A DNA stretch of 64,000 nucleotides from Pleodorina starrii. Taxonomy: Eukaryota > Chlorophyta > Chlorophyceae > Chlamydomonadales > Volvocaceae. A model generated the notes under the pieces. The model had not been told where the DNA came from and ran no database searches. It worked only from the letters and a program-made list of their open reading frames with translations. The DNA is taken from assembly GCA_030267565.1 (NCBI GenBank), contig BRXU01000004.1:915501-979500 (forward strand), written 5' to 3'. Shown piece by piece: positions 33,740 through 45,322 of the stretch. The translations under genes and the position numbers were made by a program. How positions within the stretch are numbered: position 1 is the stretch's first letter; every line of letters begins with the position of its first letter.

Positions 33740-36700
33740 TGTATGTGTATGCTCGAGGGCTGCGTTTTAGAATGTTTGTGGGGGTAAAAATCGTTAGCGT
33801 TTCCCTGCGCTTCCACAAACCATCAAAGATAAAAACCACCCGGAAGGGAAAGGAAGCCACAATACCGGGGGCATCCGGGCAAAACGCAAAACTTGGAAAT
33901 TGTACGTTTTTTTGTACTTGTGTTTCCGGGCATGTATGTGTGTATGTATGTATACATGAGTGCGGCGGATATTGCAGCACGATGGGAAGAGTTTTGAAAC
34001 AAAAGAAAATATGTCGGCTGAAAAAGATGTCGGCTAATGCACCGTAAGTTCTGCGCAGCTGCTGTACGATTGCGCGATGTCTTTGGGTCGTACATACCTC
34101 CTTACAAATCCCGCTGTGCGCGCCCACTTTACAATGGGCTGCCACGTCGGGTCGATGGGGCTGGGGAGAGTAATCATTTGATTGCTGGCGGCGCCGCGCC
34201 CTGGACCCGGCTTTGGAGCACACAGCCCGCGAATGTGGTTTCGCGATCAGGCGGCTTTGTGGCTCTCAACGGTGACGATTTGAAGGACGGGAGTCGTGTT
34301 GTGTTTTGTGTCGTGTCGTGACCTGGGTGACAATGTGCGTGTTGTGTGGTGGGTGATGGGTGTTGTCTGTTGTGTGGTGGGTAGGTGAATGGGTGGGTTG
34401 GCTACGGATTGACTGCTGCGGGCGGCTGAGATCCCAATTTTGCGAAACGGTGTGTTGATGCGTACGGTGCGTAGGCGGCGGGGGGAGGTCCTCCGCGGCT
34501 TGGCTGTTGCTGTTGAGTCGGCCGGGTGAGAGGACGACCGGGGCCTGACGACGACGACTAACTTCTTTCTTTTGCTGGGGAGCGCCCACCCCCCCAACCA
34601 CGCCGCTGACCAGTCCGGGTTGGTCCTGCTGGCTTGCGGTGCGGCTCTGTGCTGCTGGCGGGCCCCCTCTTTGTCTCTTTACACTTCACTACTTGCCTTC
34701 CGAGTTCCAACGACGACTGTTGGCAGCGGCACAGAGCTCAGAACCCAGTTGCAGCCAACCCCCCCACCCCCCCGGAGTTAGGCTGCCGTCAGATCTGTTG
34801 GTGCGTGGGCCTGCTTGTGGGGCCCCGGGGCCCGTCGCCACATAGGAGACAATGGTGTCCTCTGGTGCGCGGGGCGGCTGGAGTGGGATGCCACCATGAA
34901 GACTACAACGCTGCCGCAGAGCAGTGGTGGAGGAATGAGTCTGCATAGGGCCTGGACCAGACTGCATAGCAGGTGGTGGTTGGATAACTAAGATCGGGCG
35001 GCAGCAGGCTTCCGAAGGATATAGGAGGTGGCAATGGCACCGGTGTGAGTGCCCTGGTAGATTACGCAGCTGTAGAGCATGCGTTCGGTGGACTGAGGAC
35101 AGTAGGCGCCTGGGGCTAGCTTAGCTGGCACATGGACAATCAGGTGGACGCTGTCCTGTGACGATTACGGCGCAGCGGTTAGCACTTCCCGGTGCAGTGT
35201 GCAGACAAGGTGGTACGCCCCTCCTCAGCAGAGGAGTGCTTCGGCGGTCTCCCGTATGTGGGCGGGTTAGCGCCCCCGGCCAGTGTCGGCCCGGCAGATA
35301 TGTAACAGTTACATAGGGGAGCCGCCGCATGGCAAACCGCTCCCGTGAGTGCTTGGCTTCCTGAGCCTTTCCCCCACGGGGGAGGGGGAGCAGGGAGGGC
35401 GCTCGCCCGCTGAATCCTGTGTGGGTGACTTAGGGGTTGCTGTCTGGTCGCCTCCGGTGAAGTGCACCAAAGAGCCAGCTGCTGGCCCGATGGCGCTTTG
35501 CTCCTCCCCGGATCCGGAGCTTTCCCACTGTAACCACCACCACAACAACAACAACCACATGCCCTTCCAACCGCCCAGCCCTGAATCCATACGGCAGATC
35601 GCCGCCGGCTGTCCCATCGCCCAGATAGGTCCCAGATAGGCCGTCCCCAAGGCACCTCAGCCCGAGCACCCCGCATGAATGGGCGGATCGCAGCGCAGCC
35701 CAGCCCAGCGCAGCGCGCTCCTCCCACCGGGCCGTCGCCGTCCTGCTGCCCGCCGTCCTGCCGAGTACCGACCGCCCGACCCCCTCGCTGCCGCCCTCTC
35801 CACCCTACAAGGAGGTGGGCCCGGGGCCATGGAGGTGCCGTACTCGGGTGCATGCGATCACACACAACTTCCCCCCAAGGCCCCGCACGGCCCTGACACG
35901 GGCAATCAGTGGAAGCAGTGGGCAATCGGCAGGAGCTGGATCACATACACATACATGCACACACTTGTACGGTATAATAAACCAATGCACTCGGTTGACG
36001 CTTTGGTAGTTGCAACTCGGCGGTGTGCCCTTTTTGGATGTGCGGCGGTGCAGGTTGGGAGGCCCCCGCGGCAGGGAAGAGCGCTTGCAGCGGCGGTGAG
36101 GGGGAGGGAGGGAGGCGTGTGGCGGTAGGGTTGACCGGTTGGATCCGGTGCGGTTCGTGATTCGTTGTCACGTGAGCCTGACGAGGCTTCAGACCCCCAA
36201 GCCGCGGCTGCTACCGTATCCCAGAGCGGCAGTATCGCGGTGCCTGGCAGAGGGAGAGTGAAGCGTCCAATCCCGTCGCCGCCGCCGCCGCCACCGCTGC
36301 TGCTGTCAAATAGTTACACCGGGTGCGGACTCATGCCTTGCGCCGGTGCCCTCTTTAGGCAACCCGCGCCAAAGGTAGCTGGACCTGCCTGTGCCGGCCG
36401 CGCCAAACGAGCCCCCCAGCCGTGCGAAGAGAGGCGCGTGCGTCTCCGCCTCCGAAACCTACACTCTAAAACAACGACGAGAGCCTCGCCCGCCTGCAGG
36501 TGCAGGTGCCTCTCTACCGCATCGACTGCGACACACACCGCCGCCGCCGCCGCGTTCCGCGCCGTTGTCGCCGCAAGCAATGCTATCCTGTCTTGTCTGC
36601 TCGCCAAAACGAGTCTCCCCATTCCTGAACTCGCATCCATCATACCAAGGATCAACTGCGATGGCTCTTTCCGTCACCCCGCGGTACGCCGCTTTCGCTG

Positions 36701-37460
36701 CCGCGATCAAGTCAGGAATCAAATCAAATCGCCCCCCCGGGGCCAACCGTCAACACAAACACACGAGGAGGCTAAAGCGTTCGAAAGTCCTTCAGTCGTC
36801 CTTGTCTTCTCCCAGTCGTCATCTTTGCGTCAAAGCACCGGTCGGGCGCCATCCATCTGTTCGCCTTGACCTTGTCAACCGCCAACTACTGTTACAACAA
36901 CCGTCAACTACCGCCATACGCCCCAGCAGCGACATGGGGGTTTAACCAAGGAAAGGGTGTGGCAAGGCGGCCACCGTACGGCAATTGCGTTGGCCGCATC
37001 ATACGCCTGGCGTCCGATGATGGAACGGAGCAGATCGTGATCCGGGGGGAGTGCTTTGCTAATGTGCGGGGGAGGGCGGCGAATGGCAGCCGCCGCCATC
37101 CCTTTCCGTCCCCTTCAGGGCTTTCTAGGGGGGCCACGTCACAGACAATGCGACACATTAATGGTGATGTACAACTGTACGGCAATCAAACTACAACAAC
37201 GCAAAACCCACGGCGGATCTGTACGTGTACGTCACAGGCAGGGGTATACACCGTGCGCCGGAGGACAACAACACACGACACGTGGCAAATGCCACATGCC
37301 GTACACCGTACACAGGCGCGGGCTTTGGGAAGCTGGCGCCGCTCTCCGATCAGATCTGTCGAATAGGGGACGCTTTACTTTTGCGCCCCCGGCCACCCGC
37401 CGCCATAAAGCATCCGACAGCCTTTCCTCCTCCCCCATCGCCCCAAATGAAATTTGGAAG
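33740..37460. other. Long region without a supported gene
   Basis: Both strands carry only short open frames with biased composition. No conserved motif, exon chain or repeat family could be supported. The last part probably includes the 3' untranslated region of the DUF4864 gene on the minus strand. Confidence 0.4.
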
Positions 37461-37464
37461 CACA

Positions 37465-37469
37465 TTACA
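37465..37469 (-). promoter_or_regulatory. Possible poly(A) signal of the DUF4864 gene
   Basis: TGTAA on the minus strand about 600 bases after the stop codon. Confidence 0.4.
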
Positions 37470-38071
37470 AACACACACGCGCAATACAAATACAAGCAGG
37501 GTCACGCAGCCACCAAACGCCTGCTGCTGCTGCCGCCACCTACCTCTTGTTATCTACACCGACCCGAACCGAGGAACAAAGAATACATTTCGCGTCCAAT
37601 CCCAATCCAGCGGCCATTCAAATGTTGTTGACCTCTCAGGGTTGACCTTCAAATGGTGTTGACCTTCTTCTTCTCTCATCTTCCATCCGCGCCTGGGCGC
37701 CATCGGCGGACCTTCCCAACCATCAAACTCACCACCACCGCAGATTTTCTTCAAGTGCTCACATGGGCAGCGTCTTCCTCTCCTAGCTGCGAGTTATTAC
37801 TTATTACTTCACCGCAACGTTGCAAAAGACCCTCTCACGTTGTTGTACTACATGCCCAGAGCGCAGAGAGCACACACACACACGCACACGCGCATTTGCC
37901 CGCGCCCGAAGTGGACCGGCGAGTGGACAGCTCGAAGCAGGGCGGCAGGCAGCAGGACGTGGGTAGGGAGATCGACACTCGCCGGGAGTCTCCTCCCCAC
38001 CCCACCTGCCCGCCATCCCGATTCACCTCCTCCTCCTCCTCCTCCTCCTGCCCTCGCCATCGCCTCGCCCC

Positions 38072-38912
38072 TCACTCGTCCTCCATCTGCGGCTGCTGGC
38101 GGCCCGCCCTCTGCGCCGCGCAGCTCGTGTCCACCGCCGCCAGCAGCTGCGGGTCATCAACCACCTTGACGATATCGACACTCCAGCAGCCCGCGCTGGG
38201 GCCCTCGGTCTGCTGGCTCAGGATGTAGCAGAACACGAAGCGGGCTGCGGAAAGCGGCGGAAGGTGGCGGAAGGTGGCGGCAGGGGCGGGAGGGAAGGCG
38301 AGGGCGGCAGTGACCGGGTGGGTAGGGCGAGGGCTTCTTACGGTGGGGAGGCACGGCAGCGAAAGCAAAGTTTTGTGAGGAAAGGAGGAAGGTACGTTTT
38401 CCGAGTGCCAAAAATTGGCTGGCTTGCCGGGCGAGAATGACTTCGTTGATGACAAAAAGAAATGGCCGCAAGGGGGGCGGAAGGCGGGCGGCAGCGAGAA
38501 GGTGGAGCGGTATGGCCGGCCGGCCGGCCGGCAGGCAGGATCAGAGAGGAGCCGTTGGGGAGCGGATCGGACGGGCTGGGGCTGGGGCGGCTGCACTCAC
38601 TTCCGCTGGCTGATGTGATGGACACGATCTCCATGTAGGTGTTGGGTCGGGCCATGCAGCGCCGCACGCTGGTCGCCGCGATGTGGCCCTGAGAAGGCGG
38701 GAAAGTGAGTGGGGGGCAGCACACGGCAAGGACGTGTTGATGGGCCAGTACATGCAACAATAATCAACCTCTGCGTGGGGTAACAAGGAAGGTACCGCAG
38801 CGAAGTGGTGGGGTGGTGCCGGTTGAGGGGTTGTGGGTCTAGCACTTCTGCTCAAGCCCGCAGAACGCGAAAGGGGACGGAAGCTTGCGCCGTACCGCCC
38901 AAAGTCGTACTG

Positions 38913-38943
<31 letters not shown>

Positions 38944-40870
38944 CATCCAGCCACCCATCCAGCCACCCACCCACCAGCATCCCCCGGAACCTCCGGTTTG
39001 TGGACATGCGCTCGCTGTACTTGTGCTCGCCCCCGTAGATCTTCTGACTGCCCGGGCTCACGAACTTCCAAGCGGCGGACAGGTCCTTGCGCCTGGACCA
39101 ACGAATGAGCGGCCGGAGCAAGGCGGCAGGGAGGGAGGGAGGGAGGGGCTCTCAAGAGGGGCTTCAAAAGACTCCACGCAGCCAGGCCCCGCAAACCGCC
39201 GCCCGCCCCCCCCCCCCAGCACGTTGTCCCCTCTGAAACCGTTCAGGATACACAAACCCACAGCAACAAAAATGTCAAGTAGCAATCAATCAATCTTGAC
39301 TTGACAAAACCCAAATCGCAGCTCCCCCTCCCCCTCCCCCGCCCTCAGCCCCCGGCCTCCTCCGCTCCGCGGCACTCACTGCAACGCCGCCAGCTGCGCC
39401 TGCACAATCTGCTCCGGCGACAGCTCCGGGCTGGGCTGCGTCGGCTGTACGGCACCCACACCGTACTGCGGCTCGCCGCGGATGCTGCGCAGGCGCCAGA
39501 TGACAGGCGGCGAGTCGCGGCCTTGGTCCGGGGTGGCCGGGGGCTGCTCGGTGGATGGCGGGGAGGCGGTTGTTGCGGTCATGGTGAAGGTCAGGATGGC
39601 GCTCTCCCCCGAGGGCGATGTCACAGCCATTCGCTGGACGTACTTGTTGTTCCCCAGCAAAAGGCCCGACAGCACCTGCATGGGGCCAGGGAGGGCGGGG
39701 GCGGTGGGGGCGGGGTAATGAAGAAGCGCGGGAGGGAGGGCAGTGGGGTTGGGAGGGAGCTTGGGGCTGGAGAGGGGGAGGTGGCTGGGCTGGGCTGGAC
39801 GGCAACATGTGTACGGCACTGCATGGCAGGAATGGAGCAGCGATGGAATGGAATGGAATGGCGACTGGGTTGCGAGGAGAAGTTCGGGAAACGGGGTTTT
39901 CGAGTGCAGTGCGTGGTTGGTGGCTCAGGTTGCAGCGACAGGTTGGGGCGGCGCAAAAGGGGCAGCCGTGTCCCTGCGCAGTCGTTCAGAAGAGGAGGGG
40001 GGCCTGCATCAAAAAAGGGACTCAAACAGGCAGAGCGCGGGAGGAGAGGAGAGGGTGCAGGATGCAGTTTCCGGCAAACTTTCGCATTTCCCTCTCCTAT
40101 CCTATCCTATCCTCCCGCGCTCCGGGGACCAGACGAGGCAAAGCGCCCGCCCTACAGCGTCTCGCGGCAGGCAGGTGTGGGCGGGGGAACAAGCCCCTGC
40201 TGGCTCAGCACAGGGCGTCAGGGGAAGGAGGCACAGTGGCAGCCTGACCTGTGTGGATGCCGGCGGGGAAAGGATGAGGTGCCTGATGGCGTAGCTGTCC
40301 AGAAAGTGGCGGTTTGGAGACAGCAGCATCATGCTCTCCATGACTTCATCGAAGCTCGTGATCCCGTATTCGCTGCATGGGGACATTGGCATGGGGCGAT
40401 GGGGGCGGTTAAGCAGCTAGCGGGAAGCAACCTTACACAAAGTAAGTGCCAGTCGCAGGGGCTGCAGAGACAGCTAAAACGCATGTCCAAGTGGCTATTG
40501 CCCGGAGGCCCACAACAAGATGGCCGCGCGCGCCAAATTGGCCCATGTTCAAAACCAATGCAACCGCCTCCGCCAGAATGATTCGCGCAGCGCACCATGC
40601 CGACTTGACCGAACGCGTGTCGGTAAGGTTTGTTGTTGCGAGGTAGTCCACGAGCGGGTCCCGTTCCCCGCGCTGCACCAGCTCCAGCACCCGTTGCAAC
40701 GACTGCTGAGCTGCCTTGGTGCGGCCCGACTCCTTCGGGCCTGGATTGTGGTACAGGGCACACGGCGTGGCTGTGAGGCGCCGTGCGGGTCTCGTCGCCG
40801 TCGGCGCGAGGCTCTGACAAAAACGAAGACCTAGTTGACCGTCGCAACGCTTTGAGGCAAGTGAACGCAT
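38072..40870 (-). CDS. Plastid-targeted DUF4864 protein
   Basis: Minus-strand exons 40870-40596, 40372-40249, 39675-39380, 39092-38975, 38688-38601 and 38244-38072 join in phase to 357 residues. The exon 1 donor is the least certain; a GC donor a few codons earlier would also fit. The first 45 residues are rich in Arg, Ser, Ala and Thr with few acidic residues, as in chloroplast transit peptides. The middle has YGITSFDEVMESMMLLSPN and a beta-rich stretch. From about residue 214 the DUF4864 fold follows: SPELSPEQIVQAQLAALQ, KDLSAAWKFVSPGSQKIYGG, then FRGML, MARPNTYMEIVSI, FVFCYILSQQ and GCWSVDIVKV. Plants carry similar plastid proteins of unknown function. No catalytic residue set is known. 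The Gln/Arg-rich tail after AAQRAGRQ is not conserved in the family. Confidence 0.85.
38914..38976. repeat. CCAG/CCAC tetranucleotide repeat in DUF4864 intron 4
   Basis: Five or more ccag units, then ccacccat and ccaccca units, directly after the donor of exon 4 on the minus strand (donor gtgggtggg is part of the repeat). Confidence 0.75.
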
Positions 40871-41182
40871 CCTTGAAATGTCTCAGAGAAAATATAAAGC
40901 TTGCACTGTGTCGGAGGGGTAACGGCGGAAGCTTTGGGGAACAAGGGTCGCAATGGAGGCAGAAGAAAGTTCCAAAGTGGACAGAGGACAGAGCGCAAGA
41001 ACCTTAAATGAAAGTAGTCACTGACACGACTGCAGCTGGTGCCGCCACTCGGTACAAAGCATGACGCAATGCAACGACCGCGCGTCTTCGAATTGTACGA
41101 TGCTCGTCAAAACTGTTTGATAGTGACGAGTTCGACTTCAACTTCAATTTACTGGTAGGGCTTTTGAATTGCGCTTCTAACC

Positions 41183-42244
41183 ATGGCGTGTAACTGCCAG
41201 TCCATCATAACGCAGTCGACGGGCAGAAAGCCGACTTCAACTGCAACAAGGGCTTTAGCCGGGCTGAGCATCGCCGGCGGGCTGCTGTCCAGCTCATGCT
41301 GTCTTATTCAATTAATATTTAACGTATTACGACTAGGATGTGCCGGCTTCGCCATACTAACGCCCTGGCAAACGCACTTGCGGACTCTTACCGTTCTGTC
41401 GCTGGCCCACCTGGTCTACCGAGATGGGTTAAACCGGCGCAGCCTGCTGACCGTCGCGTTGACGGTCGCGTTGATGTTCAGCCAGGACGCCGTGCGGCTT
41501 CACAACCTGCACACCGGCCTTGCACCGCCATCGCCACCGCCAACACCGCCCGGTGAGGAAGCCCGTCGGTCCGCCTCCACGCCATCCCCACTGCCATCGC
41601 AGCAGGCCAGGCGCACAGAGGCAGTGGCACCCAACCCAACGCCCCCAAAGCCGCACAGCGGCGTCCCCGGCCCGGACTCCCACGCCAGCTCCCCTTCCTC
41701 CCCAGACACCCACGCCCCAGACCAAGGCCAAGACCAGGAATGGCACCAACAGGACGACTCGCAGACCGGCCCAAACCCACACCGCCCCGCGACCCCCGAC
41801 CGCGCCGCGGAGGCCCGGTGGAGCTCCCCATCCACCGGCACTCGTCAGGGGCCCTCCGAAACCGCCTCCGAAACCACCGCTGGCGCCGGCAAAGCCGGCT
41901 CCACCACTCCCGCCTCACAGTCCTCCTCTCCCTCCTCCACTTGTCCCAGTTCCGGTCCCGGTGGCGGTGATGCTTGTGGTGGCAGTGGCAGTGGCAGTGG
42001 TGTGTACATGCGCTTCCGGGTGGAAGGAATCAAGTGCGAGGGCTGCGCGGCGCGACTCAAGACGGCGCTCCTGGGGGCCCTGGGGTCGCGGGGGCTGCAG
42101 CGCTGCGCGGTGGACTTTGGCAGCGGGACGGTGCTGGTGTGGGGAGCGCCAGGTGGGGAGCTGTCGGAGGCGGAGGTGCGCGCCGCGATCCAGTTTGTGG
42201 ATCTGTCGTACAGGGTCACTCTAGTGGAGAGCCGGGGGCTGTGA
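41183..42244 (+). CDS. MerT-like membrane segment fused to an HMA metal-binding domain
   Basis: A single uninterrupted frame of 353 residues, the only intronless gene in the window. Residues about 22-58 form a membrane region with a Cys pair (SSSCCLIQLIFN, Cys39-Cys40) followed by GCAGFAILTPWQTH, closely patterned on helix 1 and the next loop of bacterial mercuric transporter MerT (a Cys pair, then a Gly-rich turn and LxPxR). Two more hydrophobic stretches follow (65-78, 88-100). Residues 110-270 are a Pro/Ser/Thr-rich linker. Residues 276-350 are an HMA/MerP fold with MRFRVEGIKCEGCAARL (Cys285, Cys288) and the second ligand-free half ending SYRVTLVES. A role in moving or buffering a soft metal (Hg, Cu, Cd) is inferred from these two modules. 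Membrane location is unknown. The start is the first ATG, after an in-frame TAA. Confidence 0.8.
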   Translation: MACNCQSIITQSTGRKPTSTATRALAGLSIAGGLLSSSCCLIQLIFNVLRLGCAGFAILTPWQTHLRTLTVLSLAHLVYRDGLNRRSLLTVALTVALMFSQDAVRLHNLHTGLAPPSPPPTPPGEEARRSASTPSPLPSQQARRTEAVAPNPTPPKPHSGVPGPDSHASSPSSPDTHAPDQGQDQEWHQQDDSQTGPNPHRPATPDRAAEARWSSPSTGTRQGPSETASETTAGAGKAGSTTPASQSSSPSSTCPSSGPGGGDACGGSGSGSGVYMRFRVEGIKCEGCAARLKTALLGALGSRGLQRCAVDFGSGTVLVWGAPGGELSEAEVRAAIQFVDLSYRVTLVESRGL

Positions 42245-44479
42245 GAGGCGGAGGGGGGGCCGGGGCGCCTGGCGTGGTGGATGGACGTGTGTGTGTGTGT
42301 ATGGGTGGAGGTGGGGAAAAGCACGAGTACGGGTTTGCAGTGAAGGAGTCGAGGGTGCGGGTTGGGTGTGCGTGCGGGTTGGGTGTGCGTGCGGGTGGAG
42401 TGGACGGGGGCTGTTGGTTGTGTGGCCCATGGCGGGTGGCTAGGCCTGACGTTCTCGGGTTGGGAGTCATCTGGCGCGCCGGCTTGCTGGCAGTTGGTGG
42501 GACGTGTCTGAATACCTGCGCCTTGCAGCGTGCAGCGAGGTTATGGGCGGGTTGGCTTGTCTCAGGTCTCATGTCCCATCAGTTGTGTGGGGAGAGGGAC
42601 GCTGTCATGAAGAATTTCGGTGACGAGTAGTTGGATCTTGGATGCAGGCATGAGGAGCGGGGGCAAAGGCATATGATTAGGCAGGGACAGGACAGGACAG
42701 GACAGGGGGCCGACAGATAGAGAGAGATACCAGGCAAATCGCAGATGGACGTTTGGAGGAGGGGCAGGGCGCGCAAGAGCGTGCGCAGCAGCTCTCCAGT
42801 CTCCACACGCAACCAAGGCGGCCAGCGATACTGAACACTGCCGCGTCGCCGTACAGCCGGCAGCGGGGATGCAGACGCACACAATAAACGAATGCCGCAT
42901 GCCGCCACATGCATGAGGAGGTACTGCCCAAGAAGAAAAAAAGACGAACCGGCACTTGCGCGGGACTGCCGCGCGGAACTAACGGCTGTGGTGCAGAGCG
43001 GCAGGTGCAGCGGTGCTGCCGGGCGATTTTATTAGTTGTTGTTGTTTTGGAACGATGCGGGACGCGGCGGCATTGTGGCGCTGTTTACTGCCGGCGAGGC
43101 AGCTTGTGCCTGGGGACCGATACATCGGGTGCGTTGCGCTCCCGTTGTGGTCCGGGAAGGGGACCGGCTGGGAGGGGGCGCGCTGCGGTGCTCCCCGGGG
43201 GGTTTTCAGTGGCCGAGGAGGTGCGGGATGGATTCGCAGCGGCCCCGCCGGGCTGCTGCGGCTTCCCTGGGCTGGCTGGCTGTCCTGCACGGGCGGCTGG
43301 GGTTCCCAGCAGCTGGGGGCAGCAGCTGGGGGTTGAGGGCAACAGCGGCCGACCACGTCGCCGGATTGCACCCGGTGTCTCCCCCACATGTGTCCGGGGG
43401 GAGGCGGGGCAGGGCAGGGAGCACCCCGGCGCTGCCCCGGCGCGCCAACGTGTGTTTGTCTGCTGTGTATATGCGGCCGGGGGGGTTGGGCACCTGGATA
43501 GCTGGGTTGTTGCCACCGTTGGTTGCTCTGATTGCAGTGGACTTCAGACTCGTGAAGAGTAGAGCCTAGGGGCCAACTGGCCAAAACCTTCGAAAAGGTT
43601 GAGCGAGGCGTCATCCGGCCTGGATGGATGTAGGGTGGGGTGGATTGACGGACGTTTGCTGTTCGACGGCTTGTTGGCTACAGGTCTGCGGGGCGGGGCG
43701 GCGCTGATCTTGCCTCGTTGCCTGTCCCGAGGATCTCTTACCGGTATCCTGCACTCGCTTTCCTGCCGCCAAAGCAGGGTTAGGCGGACGTCGCTCTCTC
43801 TTCGTCGAGCCGAGCCACCGCTTTAAACAGCGTATAGCACAACCGCATTCTCGGGACTTTCATGTCTAAGCAGCACCACCGCTCGCGGGCCCGACGGAAA
43901 ACGGCAAGGCATTGCGTCCGACCCCAAATCAGGGCATGGCGGGGGAAAACAAACAAACAAAACGGTCGTCAGCCTCTCAAGAGGGCTTTTGGCTGACCCG
44001 TCAAAGTTCCTCTCCACTTTTGACCTCTGCTCGCTCCGCCGGCTCCGGAACCATCAGTTGCCCTCACCTCACCTCGCCAAACAAAATATTTAGTGTTCCC
44101 TCCGTATACCAGCTCTCTAGATGCCAGCGGCGCAACGCAAACCCGTTTCTGTTTTCTAGGGATCCTCAAAACTGGCCAGGCCGTACTGCACCCATTGCGC
44201 GACCCAGACTCCTGAATATTCATAAATACGGCGGTACGACAACGATGGCGGTGAAGCAGCACGCCACCGCGCTGCCCTCCCCTCGGCCTCTGGCACTTCC
44301 CCTGATCTAGCAAAAAGATTGGTAACTTCCGTAATCGCGCTGGGCTCGACCGACACCCGTCTTCGCCTCATAAGGCCCCCGGGACAAAACAAAAAGCCGC
44401 CCCCGCGTGTGTGTGCGTGTGTTGTGTCCATCCGCTCAAAAGATAAGGCGGGCCCCGTCCCTCCTACGGTCTTACGCAA

Positions 44480-44510
<31 letters not shown>

Positions 44511-45322
44511 AATGTGTGAATGTGTGTGTGATCATCCCCTCCGGAAGTAAAGGCAGCCTCGCGGCCCATCTCCCTTGGTCGCAATGGTTCCACCGCCTCG
44601 CGGGGACACTCGAACAGTACGGACAGCCACGTGGCCTCCGAGTGAGAATATGCCGTACACACGGAGCCCGGCGCAGCCTGGCGAGACACATACACATACA
44701 CACAACACATCCTGGTCGGATCGGATCGAATCGGGGCTGGAGGGGTGGCATATGGGGCATACACCCCCGGGGCCCCCGCCCTCATCCGTCCAGCATCACC
44801 TCACCGCACCTCATTGCACCTCACCTCACGTGACCGAAGCCCCGCACAACAGCGAGAGCCTCTCCAGCGCTTCCCGCCTCAACCCAAACCCCTCCAACCT
44901 GCCTCAGCGCACGGTACCTCTCCCTTTATCCGCATATCAATTGGGCTTAGGGTGGCCCCTCAACGCACGGCGGGGCACTCCAGCGGGGCCCCTCGTAGAC
45001 CACCAGCAACAATAGCATTAGCAAATATCAGCAAAAGCCACATCCCCCGGGCGAACTGGCCACGGCCTGTCCGGCGGAGGGCCCCTCCGTCCCTCTACCC
45101 AAGCAGGACAGCGCCCGGGTCGCTCACCGCACCGCACCCCACCCCAGCTTTTGTACTGCCCCGCCCCGCCGCCTCCAGGGCCCCCACAGGTCCTCCTTGC
45201 CGCCCTGCCCCCCTATCGCTCCTCCTCGTTGACTCCTATTCCCCGCCCTCAACTCTCCCGTCTCCCAGCGATGCCTCGGCCTTGCCTTCGCCCGCGCCTA
45301 CGCCCGCTCACTTCACTTCACT
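42245..45322. other. Intergenic region between the MerT/HMA gene and FPPS
   Basis: It contains the 3' ends of two converging genes. A frame at 42909-43562 and its antisense counterpart stay open but look compositional. A (GT)n tract is at 44481-44510. I see no other gene and no clear TGTAA for either gene. Confidence 0.4.
44481..44510. repeat. (GT)n microsatellite
   Basis: About 15 uninterrupted tg units in the region 3' of FPPS. Confidence 0.95.

Noticed and set aside
35179..35925. Minus-strand frame of 248 codons
   Set aside because: Trp/Gly/Arg/Cys-rich translation without domain or introns; probably compositional.
42909..43562. Plus-strand frame starting with a Lys/Arg cluster
   Set aside because: Its antisense frame is just as open, and no family is recognisable.
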